From Asaia lannensis NBRC 102526 (GTDB lineage: Bacteria; Pseudomonadota; Alphaproteobacteria; Acetobacterales; Acetobacteraceae), in assembly GCF_024054035.1 (NCBI RefSeq), contig NZ_JAMXQU010000001.1:62001-126000 (forward strand): 64,000 nucleotides of DNA, read 5' to 3'. The position numbers and the translations under genes were made by a program. Below are positions 35,594 to 45,177 of this stretch, one piece after another (the first letter of the stretch is position 1; every line of letters starts with the position of its first letter). The notes under the pieces are model-generated. The model ran no database searches. It was not told the DNA's origin and saw only the letters and a program-made list of their open reading frames with translations.

Positions 35594-36670
35594 ATGAACG
35601 CAACAACGAAGGTCTTGCTGCTAGTGGCCGGCGTCGTGGTGCTAGGAGCGGCGGCCTGGGGCGGCGATCGGCTCGTGCTCGGCGATGGTGTCAACGTCGA
35701 GACGAATGACGCCTACGTGTCGGCCTATTCCTCCGTCGTCGCTCCCAAGGTCGGCGGGCGCGTCGATGCCGTGATGGCGCAGGACAACGAGCGCGTCCGC
35801 AAGGGGGAGGTGCTGGCCCATATAGAGGATGACGACTACCGTGCGGCACTCAAGGTGGCGCAGGGCAACGTTGCCGCCGCGCGGGCGGACATCGTCAACC
35901 TGCAGGCGGAATTTTTGCGGCAGGACGCGCTGATCTCCGCCGCGCGCGCTGCGGTACAGTCCGACGACGCCTCACTTACTTTCGCCCAGCAGGACGAGGC
36001 GCGCTACCGCACGCTGGCCGCAGGCGGCGCCGGCTCGATCGAGCAGCGCCAGCATACGGTCGCACAGACCCGCCAGGCCATGGCCGCCAAAGCACGCGAC
36101 GAGGCCGCCGTACTGGCCGCAATACAGGAAAAGGACGTGCTCACAGCCCAGATCGAGCGCGCCAAAGGGAATTTGATCCGCGCCGAGGGCGAGCAGCAGC
36201 GGGCGGCGCTGGACCTGTCTTATTGTACCATCCCGGCCCCGGTGGACGGCGTGGTCGGCGCTCGCGGCGTGCGCGTGGGCAATTACGTCAATCCCGGCAG
36301 CGCGCTGATGGCTGTCACCCCGGTCCAGGACGCCTTTGTGGTCGCCCATTTCCAGGAGACGCAACTCACGCATGTCGTGCCGGGGCAGAAAGCGACGGTC
36401 TGGGTCGATACATTCCCAGGTCAGCCTCTCCATGCCCATGTCGACAGCATCCCGCCGGCGACCGGCGTGGCCTTCGCGCCTATCCAGCCAGACAACGCCA
36501 CCGGCAACTTCACAAAGGTGGTCCAGCGCCTCCCGGTGCGCATCGTCCTCGATCCCGGCCAGACTCTGGCGGCGCGGGTCAGGATCGGGATGTCGGTCGA
36601 AGTCCGGATCGACACGGCATCGCATCCCGAGGGCGTAAGGGCGAACGATCCCCGCTATTTGTGGCGGTGA
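35594..36670 (+). CDS. HlyD/EmrA-family membrane fusion protein
   Basis: Periplasmic adaptor of 358 residues anchored by one N-terminal helix (VLLLVAGVVVLGAAAWGG). The biotinyl-lipoyl-like halves read TNDAYVSAYSSVVAPKVGGRVDAV and DLSYCTIPAPVDGVVGARGVRVGNYV, with an alpha-hairpin between them. It bridges the DHA2 pump and the outer-membrane channel. GAGGGAG before ATG 35594 sets the start. The 250 bases upstream hold no gene. Confidence 0.92.
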   Translation: MNATTKVLLLVAGVVVLGAAAWGGDRLVLGDGVNVETNDAYVSAYSSVVAPKVGGRVDAVMAQDNERVRKGEVLAHIEDDDYRAALKVAQGNVAAARADIVNLQAEFLRQDALISAARAAVQSDDASLTFAQQDEARYRTLAAGGAGSIEQRQHTVAQTRQAMAAKARDEAAVLAAIQEKDVLTAQIERAKGNLIRAEGEQQRAALDLSYCTIPAPVDGVVGARGVRVGNYVNPGSALMAVTPVQDAFVVAHFQETQLTHVVPGQKATVWVDTFPGQPLHAHVDSIPPATGVAFAPIQPDNATGNFTKVVQRLPVRIVLDPGQTLAARVRIGMSVEVRIDTASHPEGVRANDPRYLWR

Positions 36671-36680
36671 GGAACGGATC

Positions 36681-38246
36681 ATGACCATAGGCTTTAGCCA
36701 ACGCACGCTCTCCCTGGCGAGCATGCTCCTAATCGGCGCCTGCACCGTTGGGCCCGACTATAACAAGCCCGATATCGCAAGCGGGCCGCACTGGCATCGC
36801 AGCATGACCGATGCTGAAAGCCGACCCGAGGAAAGTCCCGCCGATCCGCAATGGTGGACGATCTATCGCGATCCGGTGCTGACCGCACTGGAACAACAGG
36901 TCGCGTCCGCCAACCTGGATCTGCGGGCAAGCGCCTATCGCCTTGCAGAAAGCATCGCAGAGCGGCGGATCGCAAGTGCGGCACAGTTCCCGCATATGGA
37001 GGGGAATGCCTCCTATGCCCGCGAGCGGGCTAGTACCAACGGTATCCTCGGCTTGCTCGGCACGCTGGAACGCGCGGGCGCGGGTGATGTCGCCAGCGGC
37101 GCGCAGGGCTTCGGTCCCGTGGCCATGCCGGGCACAGTCGGCAATCCTTCCTTCAACTTACCCCAATACGGCATGAGTGCGTCCTGGGAAGTCGATCTCT
37201 GGGGTCATGTCCGACGCCAGGTCGAGGCCGCAACTGCGGCGGTCCAGGCGACGCAGGACATGCAGCGCGACGTGTTGGTCTCGCTTATGGCCGAGACCGC
37301 GCAGGACTATCTCGATCTGCGCGGCGTGCAGGCGCAGATCGCAATCGTCGAGCGCAATATCGACACCGCGCGCCATAGTGTCGATTTGACGACGATGCGC
37401 TTCACGCAAGGCGCCTCCACGCAACTCGACGTGGCGGATTCCCGTGGTCAGCTCAGCGGATTCCAGTCGCGCCTGCCGATCTTGCGCGCACAGGAAGTGC
37501 ATCTGATCAACGCGCTGAGTTTTCTGGTAGCACGTGAGCCGGGAGCGCTCCGAACACAGCTCGGCACGCCGGCACCGATACCGCCGGTACCCGATACGGT
37601 GCCCGTCGGTCTGCCGTCACGACTGGCGGAGCGTCGGCCCGACATTCGCATGGCAGAAGAACAGTTGCATGTTGCCACCGCCAGCATTGGCGTGGCTGTA
37701 GCGGATTTCTTTCCGCGCATCACCCTCTCCGGCAGTCTGGACGTGCAGGCGCTGCAGTTCAGCGGGCTCGGCTCCTGGGCCTCGCGGCAATATGGTTTCG
37801 GCCCGACCATGACGCTGCCGCTGTTCGAAGGCGGCCGCCTGACGGGGCAGTTGCGCCTGCGCCGTGCGCAGCAGAGGGAAGCGGCGATAACCCTTCAGCG
37901 CACCATCCTCAAGGCATGGCAGGAAATCGACGATGCCATGGCTGACTTCTCGGCCGCCCAGCAGCAGCGTGACCGCCTGAGGGAGACCGTGGCCCAGAAC
38001 GAGATGGCCGTGCGCCTCGCCCAGTTGCAATATGTGCATGGGGCGTCAGACTTTCTGAATGTGCTGACACTACAGAACGCGCTTTTGACAAGCCAGAGCC
38101 AGCTTGTGCAATCGACAACGACGGTTTCGGTTTCTGTGGCACGTCTCTACCGCGCACTTGGTGGAGGCTGGGAACCACGATATCCTGTCGCTACGACGCA
38201 GCAGGCGGTTCTGAAATCAGCCAGCGATAAAAGGCGGGAGGGATGA
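36681..38246 (+). CDS. Outer-membrane efflux lipoprotein, NodT/OprM type
   Basis: Channel protein of 521 residues. The lipobox LIGAC follows a short signal sequence, then VGPDYNKPDI, the standard opening of NodT-type channels. Two OEP repeats with the long helices DLRASAYRLAESIAERRIASA and GVAVADFFPRITLSGSLDVQAL complete it. It is the third gene of the efflux operon, 10 bases after the adaptor, and overlaps the next gene by four bases. Confidence 0.92.
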   Translation: MTIGFSQRTLSLASMLLIGACTVGPDYNKPDIASGPHWHRSMTDAESRPEESPADPQWWTIYRDPVLTALEQQVASANLDLRASAYRLAESIAERRIASAAQFPHMEGNASYARERASTNGILGLLGTLERAGAGDVASGAQGFGPVAMPGTVGNPSFNLPQYGMSASWEVDLWGHVRRQVEAATAAVQATQDMQRDVLVSLMAETAQDYLDLRGVQAQIAIVERNIDTARHSVDLTTMRFTQGASTQLDVADSRGQLSGFQSRLPILRAQEVHLINALSFLVAREPGALRTQLGTPAPIPPVPDTVPVGLPSRLAERRPDIRMAEEQLHVATASIGVAVADFFPRITLSGSLDVQALQFSGLGSWASRQYGFGPTMTLPLFEGGRLTGQLRLRRAQQREAAITLQRTILKAWQEIDDAMADFSAAQQQRDRLRETVAQNEMAVRLAQLQYVHGASDFLNVLTLQNALLTSQSQLVQSTTTVSVSVARLYRALGGGWEPRYPVATTQQAVLKSASDKRREG

Positions 38247-38914
38247 TCACGGTACGACACCCTGACGAACTGGTTCATATGGTCAAGCACGATATCACAA
38301 TTGGCGGTCATTTTTCGTTTAGGAACTGTAGCGACCATGCATTCAGGCGCTGGGGGCGAATAGGTGTGACTGAACCGATCAAACTGAGGACCGACGCGGC
38401 CTTTAGGCTGGGACGCGAAACTGCTGTCGACATTGGAACTTTTGTACTTGATGATACGGTTATAACGGCGACAAATGGGGCGGACAGCGCCTGTCTGAGG
38501 TCCGGCGACTGCCTGGTCCTTAGCGCTGGTGCAGACATAATCTTGGGGACGTGGGCAGCCAAAGGTGACCCGGCTGTGCTGTTTTCATTCAGGCTGATGT
38601 CCGAAGAGGAAGGCTGCATGTCTGATGTCGGCTTGCGCCACGTCAAAAGTCGCTCTTGGCAACACACTGCTCTGCGCGCCAGCCGCTTTTTGGTTGATGA
38701 TCCAGAGGAAACAAAGGCGGGACAACGAGGTGACTCACTGGCCCTAACGATAAGGCCCCCTGTCTTGCCCCTCGCTGCCCACGAACGGACAAGCACTATC
38801 CCGACCTATACGTATCAATACACCTGCGCGTTCGATATAACGGATCGAGCGCAGATACTTGGGCACGAATCGGACCTGGGGAGCAGTAAAGCAATTACAG
38901 GATACACAACATAG
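38243..38914 (+). CDS. Unknown protein coupled to the efflux operon
   Basis: Frame of 223 residues whose ATG overlaps the stop of the channel gene (ATGA), so it is probably translated with it. Part of it (LRSGDCLVLSAGADIILGTW) looks like a cupin-type ligand-binding fold such as precedes AraC DNA-binding domains, but no helix-turn-helix follows. It may be a regulator that has lost its C-terminal half. The last 60 residues look random, in keeping with decay. Confidence 0.45.
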   Translation: MITVRHPDELVHMVKHDITIGGHFSFRNCSDHAFRRWGRIGVTEPIKLRTDAAFRLGRETAVDIGTFVLDDTVITATNGADSACLRSGDCLVLSAGADIILGTWAAKGDPAVLFSFRLMSEEEGCMSDVGLRHVKSRSWQHTALRASRFLVDDPEETKAGQRGDSLALTIRPPVLPLAAHERTSTIPTYTYQYTCAFDITDRAQILGHESDLGSSKAITGYTT

Positions 38915-38982
38915 ACCGCTTACGCATTCGAAGCATCCGCCGCGATCATTTGTGATCACGACAGACAGGCGAGGATTCAGAT

Positions 38983-39843
38983 ATGAAATTATGCCGTTAC
39001 GGAGAGCCGGGAAAGGAATTACCGGGCCTGGTGGATCAAGCTGGCCTATTGCGAAGCTTGACCGGTGTCATCGAGGACGTCTCGGCGTCCGTCTTAGCCC
39101 CTAGGCGGCTAGCCGAATTGGCTGCTATCAATCCATCAAGTCTACCCTTGGTTAAGTCTAATCCCCGTCTGGGTGTCCCAGTTTCAGAAATCGGAAAATA
39201 TATCTGCATTGGACTTAACTACCGCGATCACGCGGAAGAGGCGGGTCTTCCTCTTCCAGCAGAGCCAATCATATTTCTGAAGGCGATCACCGCATTGTCG
39301 GGACCCAATGATCCAATCATAATGCCCCAAGGCGCCACAAAACTCGATTGGGAGGCCGAACTCGCCATCATAGTCGGCACGCGCGCGCGAAATGTGACAG
39401 AGGATGAGGCACTACGCTATGTCGCTGGCTATTCCATCGCCAATGATGTTTCCGAGCGTGCTTTCCAAATGCAATCCAGCCAATGGGACAAAGGAAAAGG
39501 CTGCGATACATTCGGTCCACTCGGCCCATGGCTTGTCACGAAAGAGGATGTACCTCGACCTCAAGAGCTGGATATCTGGCTGAACGTAAACGGGCGTCGG
39601 ATGCAAACAGGCAATACCTGCGCAATGATTTTCTCTGTGGCGCAGATAGTGGCCTATGTTAGTCGCTATATGACTTTGCTCCCGGGCGATGTTATCGCCT
39701 CCGGCACCCCACCGGGAGTAGGTATGGGGATGAAACCAAATCCGATCTATCTTGGTCCTGGAGATGTTGTCGAACTCGGAATCGGCGGGCTCGGACAGCA
39801 GAAGCAATACGTCGTGCGGCAAATAGATGAAAAATCATGCTGA
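38983..39843 (+). CDS. Fumarylacetoacetate hydrolase-family enzyme
   Basis: Protein of 286 residues in the FAH fold. GLNYRDHAEEAGLPLP, DWEAELAIIVG (metal-binding Glu) and GYSIANDVSER are the family landmarks, with a closing GTPPGVG. Members cleave or isomerise beta-diketo acids, including ureidoglycolate lyase and homoprotocatechuate-pathway enzymes; the sequence does not choose between them. It stands alone, 180 bases before a LysR gene on the other strand, so it may be controlled by that regulator only indirectly. Confidence 0.88.
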   Translation: MKLCRYGEPGKELPGLVDQAGLLRSLTGVIEDVSASVLAPRRLAELAAINPSSLPLVKSNPRLGVPVSEIGKYICIGLNYRDHAEEAGLPLPAEPIIFLKAITALSGPNDPIIMPQGATKLDWEAELAIIVGTRARNVTEDEALRYVAGYSIANDVSERAFQMQSSQWDKGKGCDTFGPLGPWLVTKEDVPRPQELDIWLNVNGRRMQTGNTCAMIFSVAQIVAYVSRYMTLLPGDVIASGTPPGVGMGMKPNPIYLGPGDVVELGIGGLGQQKQYVVRQIDEKSC

Positions 39844-40027
39844 AATCTACTTGGATATTGCTCTAGTTACTTAAAAATGACTAATTTATGCATGTAAGTT
39901 TGTGAAAAAAGATGGCGTACATAACTTTCAATAGTCTTACTTACCCCTCCCAAGGAACCCCTATGTCTTCCAACGCTATCCTTGTTGCGGATTGTCTTGA
40001 ACGCAGCAATCATGCCTTGGTATTTGT

Positions 40028-40906
40028 CTAGCTGAAACTGGACAGAAAAGTCCGCACAAGAGGTGGCAAAATTTCACGACGCGTTACCAGAGACGCCACA
40101 CATATCGCTTCATCACCACGGACTTCAACATAGGAGACCCCATTTACGCTGGTAGCGGTGAGCAACTCCGGAACAAAGCCACATCCTGCGCCGGAAGCGA
40201 CCATTGGGGCGAGAGATAACAAGTCGATATCGTGATTGAGGTTGGTTTTTACTGCACTCTCGGGTGGAAATAGATTTTCCATCATGTCTCCAAAGTATTT
40301 ATTGCGATATTTTGACGGACTCAATATGTGTTTATAATCGACATCGTAAATGCTCTGGTAGAAGCTATTTTTTTTAGAATTTTTGTCTGGTATTACCGCG
40401 AATATTTTTTCTTGAAGTATAATTCTGCTCGTAAAATTATCATCGTCAACCTCTCCCCAAATTAGAGCGACGTCTACCGCCCCATCTTTGAGCATAGCGA
40501 TAATATTTTCATTGCAGTCGTGCTTTAATCCGAAAATTACCTGAGAGTCAAAAGACCTCATGACCATCATGGATTTTATGAGCCGGTCGAGATTATGTAA
40601 ACCATCTGCAAGTCCTATATTTATCTTGTGGTTGTATTCTCTCCTGGAGATTTCTATAATACTATCTAATATATTTATTTCCTCCACGATTCGACTTGCG
40701 TGCCGACTCAATACAGAACCAAGCTCGGTAAGTCTCATCCCAGTTCGCGATCGAGTGAAAAGGTCAAAACCGACCTCTTTTTCAAGAGACGAAATCTGTC
40801 TGCTCAGCGGCGGTTGCTCGATGTGCAAATGACGCGCAGCACGGGTCAGACTCCCGAGTTGCGCCACAGCCACGAACGATCGAAGTCGCCTTAGATCCAT
40901 ACCCAT
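40028..40906 (-). CDS. LysR-family regulator with AT-rich effector domain
   Basis: Regulator of 292 residues from the preferred start. The helix-turn-helix reads LRRLRSFVAVAQLGSLTRAARHLHIEQPPLSRQISSLEKEVG, like that of regulators of aromatic or nitrogen metabolism. The effector-binding domain (about residues 90-240) is unusually AT-rich and Lys/Asn-rich (NSKKNSFYQS) compared with its neighbours, a possible sign of transfer or relaxed selection. It is divergent from the repeat-rich secreted protein at 41,036. Confidence 0.85.
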   Translation of the reverse strand: MGMDLRRLRSFVAVAQLGSLTRAARHLHIEQPPLSRQISSLEKEVGFDLFTRSRTGMRLTELGSVLSRHASRIVEEINILDSIIEISRREYNHKINIGLADGLHNLDRLIKSMMVMRSFDSQVIFGLKHDCNENIIAMLKDGAVDVALIWGEVDDDNFTSRIILQEKIFAVIPDKNSKKNSFYQSIYDVDYKHILSPSKYRNKYFGDMMENLFPPESAVKTNLNHDIDLLSLAPMVASGAGCGFVPELLTATSVNGVSYVEVRGDEAICVASLVTRREILPPLVRTFLSSFS

Positions 40907-41035
40907 TCGGCATGAATAAGACATTAATCGGTATAATGGTAGGATGATAGGATGTTGCATAATCCCAGCTGATGTCGTTGAGCAGGACCCCTGACATGCT
41001 TCCTGCTTTTAACGCTTTATGCTGGAGGCGGCCAC

Positions 41036-42457
41036 ATGAGCATTGTCACTGTAGTTGGTTCGTCGGGCATGACAGTCCAGGTCACAGTAGACGGGGCCCG
41101 GATGGAAAGCCTGGCGTCCGCTTACGCGAAACAGATATTTGATGCCGCTAGTGGTGGATCGTTTGGATCGATTGATCTCGGTAGGGGTTTGGGCACGGTA
41201 TCGAACATCACCACGGGTACTGCGCAAGGTGTCGTGACCATTGGTGGCTCTTTCGCCATGAGCGGTAATTACACCAATCTCTTGATTGGCTCGGAAAACA
41301 GCGCAAGCGGCGCCATCAGTCCCCTGGGACTGCCTGTCACCGTTAATGGGAGTGGTATAACGTCAAATAGCCTCTCCGTGCTGGCGGGCAACACGGCGAG
41401 CACGAGTTTCTACGCCGGGAACTACAACGGAACTTTCGTATCGACGGCTGGCAATAACCTTTTCGACGGTACTGGCCGGAGCGGAAACTGGACGATTGCA
41501 ACCGGTTCGGGCGACGACACCATCATTGCCGCACGTGGCGTCAACAATATTCGTCCTGGAGAGGGGCGCAATCTCATCACGCTGGGCACGGGGACGAATT
41601 TTGTGGCGTCCGAGGGTCAGGACACGATCACAGGTGTTGAAAATGGGTCCGATACGGTCACCCTGATCGGCGGAGATTCGAGCGTCACTCTCAAGTCCAA
41701 TGCATTAGTCGTCGACACGGCGCTCACAGGCAGCGACATATCGGTTGGAACCAATAGCTCCGTTTTTGGCGGTACGGGATCGACTGTAACTTTTACTGGC
41801 GAGACAGGAACCATCATCGGGACAGTCGGAGACACGATTTCTGCGGCCGGTGACTTGCAGGTCTATCACGGGACAACGCAGGCCATTAGCGTCTCTGGTG
41901 CGCTGCAATTCATCTCCGGTACCGGCGATACATCCATCAATGCGGGTCTAGGAACCATCTGGGGCGCTAACAGCCTGCACGCGACGGTCGATACAGCCGG
42001 ACGTGCACTATTTACGGCCAATCAACCCAATACCACCGGGGATCAATATATCGACGCGTCCTCATCCAGAGGGACGCTGGAGGCTTGGACAGGGGCGGGC
42101 AACAACACGCTCATCGGTGGGTCGGGCTCTGATCACTTTGTGTTTGGAACACAATTCGAAAACGCGAACGGAAACAGTTATGCAACCGTCACCGGCGGAA
42201 ATGGTGCGGCCAATAGTTTCGGTGTTCTTGCCGGGCATAATGGTGGAGATATCACCATCACCGATTTTGGCAGCGCCGCCGGAAACATGTTTTTCATGTA
42301 CAACTACAAGCCCGCAGATGCCGATCAGGCCGTCAAGAACCTGTTGGATACCGCAACAGTTTCGGGCGGCAATACGACGCTACAACTCGACAACAATATG
42401 AAGGTGACCTTTCTAGGCGTGGGAGATCTCAAAGCGTCCAGTATCACCATTTCATAA
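41036..42457 (+). CDS. Repeat-rich secreted protein, RTX/adhesin-like
   Basis: Protein of 473 residues rich in Gly, Thr, Ser, Asn and Asp, with short beta-roll-like repeats (GSGDDTIIAARGVNN, GEGRNLITLGTGTN, GSGSDHFVFG) similar to RTX proteins secreted by type I systems. No signal peptide is seen, which fits such a route. GGAGG before the ATG supports the start. No type I secretion genes lie in the window. It heads a three-gene group with a small protein and the Hint-domain protein. Confidence 0.7.
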   Translation: MSIVTVVGSSGMTVQVTVDGARMESLASAYAKQIFDAASGGSFGSIDLGRGLGTVSNITTGTAQGVVTIGGSFAMSGNYTNLLIGSENSASGAISPLGLPVTVNGSGITSNSLSVLAGNTASTSFYAGNYNGTFVSTAGNNLFDGTGRSGNWTIATGSGDDTIIAARGVNNIRPGEGRNLITLGTGTNFVASEGQDTITGVENGSDTVTLIGGDSSVTLKSNALVVDTALTGSDISVGTNSSVFGGTGSTVTFTGETGTIIGTVGDTISAAGDLQVYHGTTQAISVSGALQFISGTGDTSINAGLGTIWGANSLHATVDTAGRALFTANQPNTTGDQYIDASSSRGTLEAWTGAGNNTLIGGSGSDHFVFGTQFENANGNSYATVTGGNGAANSFGVLAGHNGGDITITDFGSAAGNMFFMYNYKPADADQAVKNLLDTATVSGGNTTLQLDNNMKVTFLGVGDLKASSITIS

Positions 42458-42516
42458 TTCAAACCGGATGGGGGCCGGGATCGCCCGGTCCGAATTTCGC
42501 GGACAAGGAGACAGGG

Positions 42517-42852
42517 ATGAGCAAGATCAGCCGAAACGACAGGACTGTCAGTACTGAGCGTGCAGCCGATGTCGGCACCCCGAGTGGCGCTGGCGAGACC
42601 AAGCGTATTGTGATGACAAATATCGACAATGCCCCGATGATATTTGCCGATAAAGTGCCCGTCTATGGGACCATCGGCGACGTAGTCACCGTCACTCTGG
42701 CGGCAGAGCGGCCGGTCGGCGAGAATATAGCAGTCTCGGCAACTGTACATCTCCGCCTGACCCGAGACGCGACCAAAGTGCTCGCAAGATCGTTGCTCGA
42801 GGCTCTCGCAATGATCGACCGCAATAATTTACCGGCGGATCGTCTGAACTGA
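42517..42852 (+). CDS. Small protein between the two repeat proteins
   Basis: Protein of 111 residues with no domain I recognise. The middle (FADKVPVYGTIGDVVTVTLAAERPVGENIAVSATVHLRLTRD) looks like a small all-beta fold, followed by a short helix ending DRNNLPADRLN. AAGGAGACAGGG precedes the ATG. It lies between two large repeat-rich secreted proteins on the same strand and may help their regulation or surface assembly; that is inference from position only. Confidence 0.6.
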   Translation: MSKISRNDRTVSTERAADVGTPSGAGETKRIVMTNIDNAPMIFADKVPVYGTIGDVVTVTLAAERPVGENIAVSATVHLRLTRDATKVLARSLLEALAMIDRNNLPADRLN

Positions 42853-42923
42853 ACTCTCAAGACAGGCGACGGCACTTGAGCTGAACGGATGCTGCGACAG
42901 CAGCCTGCCGGGAGTATTCCCAA

Positions 42924-44780
42924 ATGACGAATTACAAAAACGCCAGTGGCGTGACTTACGGCCTTACCTATCATTCCGGGCTGCTCGGTATAGGGGCGAC
43001 TTACGACCTTCTCATCACATACGCGAATGGCGGGACGAATACGGTAACCGGAATTCCGGCCAGTAATGTTCTCACCACATCCAACACAACTCTCAGCATT
43101 GTATCCATCCTGGGACTTGGCGGCGGCACGTATGTGATTCCCCCCGGGTTCTCAGGCACCGTGACCACCGTTCTGAGCGCTCTCTCAGGCGCCACGATCC
43201 ATGTCGGGGGTACGGCGGTCATATCTACCGGTGCGTCGGCGCTGAGCGGCACTACGATCGATGTCGATGGGGGCAACGCCACCCTGGCATCCGGTCTTGT
43301 GGCGAACGCCCTGAGTGGCACAACCGTCAACATCAATAGTGGAGGTGTGTTCAGCAACGGGAGCGGGTTGCTCAGCCTTTTGTCAGGGAGCACAATCAAT
43401 TTCGGCCAGGGTGGTGGGACATTCATAGCCAATGCCGGAGGGGCTCTGGTCAATCTGTCATCGACAACGATTACAGGGTTTGACGCCGCGCGTGACATCA
43501 TACAGTTCACGAACCTGTCCTCGACACCGGCCGCTTACCAGATTGCGACGTCGGGTAATTCCCAGACGATTACCGTCACCGATAGTAGCGGCAACACCAT
43601 CGCTTCAATAGCGGTCGCGGGCACAAATTTCACAGCCGGAACCTACTCGACGTCCGGCCGTGGCCCACTCACCATCAGTAAAACGGGTAAAACGTTATCG
43701 ATCGAAGCTCTGGCGAGTGTGTGCTTCCTCGCGGGGAGCATGATCCGCACGCCTGATGGTGACAGACCTGTCGAAACGCTCGAGAGCGGTGACAGTGTCA
43801 TTGTGAGTGCCAACGGTGAACTGGCAGTGCGAAAGATCATCTGGGTGGGGAGTAGACACAGGACAATCAATCCGGATCGCCCGGATGATGAAGCTGGCTA
43901 TCCTGTAAGGATAAAAAAACATGCTATTGGAAATGACAGGCCTTATCAAGATCTGCTGGTCACTTCGGAGCATTGTGTCTTCATTGACGGACGGTTCATA
44001 CCGGTACGTATGCTGGTGAATGGTGAAAATATAGTTTATGATCGGACACTGACGGAGTATCGTTACTACCACCTTGAAACTGCCGAGCACGCTGTCATTT
44101 ATGCAAACGGCGCTGAAACCGAGAGTTATCTTGATACGGGCAATCGCATCGCATTCTCGTCATCAAGCGGAGCAACGCCTATAAAGACGCCGCGCGATTG
44201 GTCTCGCTCTGCCGCCCCCCTCTGCGTGGATCGTGCGTTTGTCGAGCCGGTTTTCAAAGCATGCAAGGCGCGTGCCATAGCGTCCATGCCCTCCTGTGAC
44301 GGGGTGCCCTTCATAACGGATGATTGGGACATCAAGTTGGTTACCGAAGATCAGTCGATATTATGGCCCCGACGCATCTTTCCGGACCGTGTAGTTTTCT
44401 CTTTGCCTCCCGATATCCAGGTCTTGAGGTTGCGGTCCAATGTATCACGGCCCTGTGACGCCATAGGTCCCTTCGTGGATGACCGTCGATATCTTGGTGT
44501 CTTGGTAAGCAAGATCACTCTGTTTGAAGCGAGCAAAACCAGTGAGATCCGTATTCATCTGGAAAATAACCACATCGCAGGCTGGCATCCGCTGGTGGAA
44601 GCGAACATGCGATGGACAGATGGCGACGCGACGCTCGTTTTGCCAGTACGGTACCCGACATCGTTCGCGATACTATGTATCGATATTCTGGCAGGCGGCC
44701 CCTATCCCCTCAAGCAGCCGGAGAAGATGAGGGGGGATACAGTTGGGCGTAATCCCGCTGTTGCAAAGACTGCCACTTAG
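42924..44780 (+). CDS. Secreted protein with Hint domain (Hint_2 type)
   Basis: Protein of 618 residues. The first 260 are a low-complexity, Thr/Ser/Gly-rich repeat region. A Hint domain follows: VCFLAGSMIRTPDGDRPVETLESGD, then KIIWVGSR, LVTSEHCVFIDGRFIPVRML and YYHLETAEHAVIYANG with the histidines of the family. Hint domains self-cleave or cross-link. The cysteine at the start of the domain, needed for cleavage, is present. Repeat-plus-Hint proteins are common in acetic acid bacteria; their role is not established. The final 200 residues have no match I know. Confidence 0.8.
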   Translation: MTNYKNASGVTYGLTYHSGLLGIGATYDLLITYANGGTNTVTGIPASNVLTTSNTTLSIVSILGLGGGTYVIPPGFSGTVTTVLSALSGATIHVGGTAVISTGASALSGTTIDVDGGNATLASGLVANALSGTTVNINSGGVFSNGSGLLSLLSGSTINFGQGGGTFIANAGGALVNLSSTTITGFDAARDIIQFTNLSSTPAAYQIATSGNSQTITVTDSSGNTIASIAVAGTNFTAGTYSTSGRGPLTISKTGKTLSIEALASVCFLAGSMIRTPDGDRPVETLESGDSVIVSANGELAVRKIIWVGSRHRTINPDRPDDEAGYPVRIKKHAIGNDRPYQDLLVTSEHCVFIDGRFIPVRMLVNGENIVYDRTLTEYRYYHLETAEHAVIYANGAETESYLDTGNRIAFSSSSGATPIKTPRDWSRSAAPLCVDRAFVEPVFKACKARAIASMPSCDGVPFITDDWDIKLVTEDQSILWPRRIFPDRVVFSLPPDIQVLRLRSNVSRPCDAIGPFVDDRRYLGVLVSKITLFEASKTSEIRIHLENNHIAGWHPLVEANMRWTDGDATLVLPVRYPTSFAILCIDILAGGPYPLKQPEKMRGDTVGRNPAVAKTAT

Positions 44781-44832
44781 TTTTTTGATACCCTATCGAG
44801 TGCAAGGTGCTTTCCTTGAAACGACACCGCCA

Positions 44833-45110
44833 ATGATCTATCGCTTAGCCGCTGAACGGGACGAGTGTCCATTCGGTCGGTGGCGCCCACAACTTCACCT
44901 AATCGTCGCACTTCGTGAATTGGTGAGCGGCACAAGCACGCGACGCACATCTGCCGTACTCTGCTGTGAGTCAGTGAGTGCTTTCATCACAATACTCCGC
45001 AAATCAGCGGCTGCACGCTCTCTCGTTATCTGCCTGATTTGCTGGACCGAGCACGACCGGACTCATGCAAAGTATCCAGAGCATCGGACGAGTGTATGCG
45101 CGTGGAATAG
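44833..45110 (+). pseudogene. Deleted copy of the AraC regulator at 53,272
   Basis: The frame aligns with the AraC gene at 53,272-54,120: it begins at IYRLAAERDE (53,614 in the parent), jumps from GACGAGTGTCC to ATTCGGTCGGTGG, and continues through LVVALRELVSGTS to the end with many changes. About 230 bases of the middle are missing. The helix-turn-helix is mutated, so it is non-functional. It sits at the end of the Hint-domain region. Confidence 0.85.
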
Positions 45111-45141
45111 GTACTTCGTCTTCTCGCGAAGCCGAAGTACC
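45110..45141. terminator. Hairpin beside the AraC relic
   Basis: GGTACTTCG and CGAAGTACC form a 9-base stem around a 14-base loop. It lies between the AraC relic and the minus-strand VOC gene and may act as a bidirectional terminator. Confidence 0.45.
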
Positions 45142-45177
45142 TATGGTTGGTAGAACTCCCCAATCTCCCGGAGGGTT

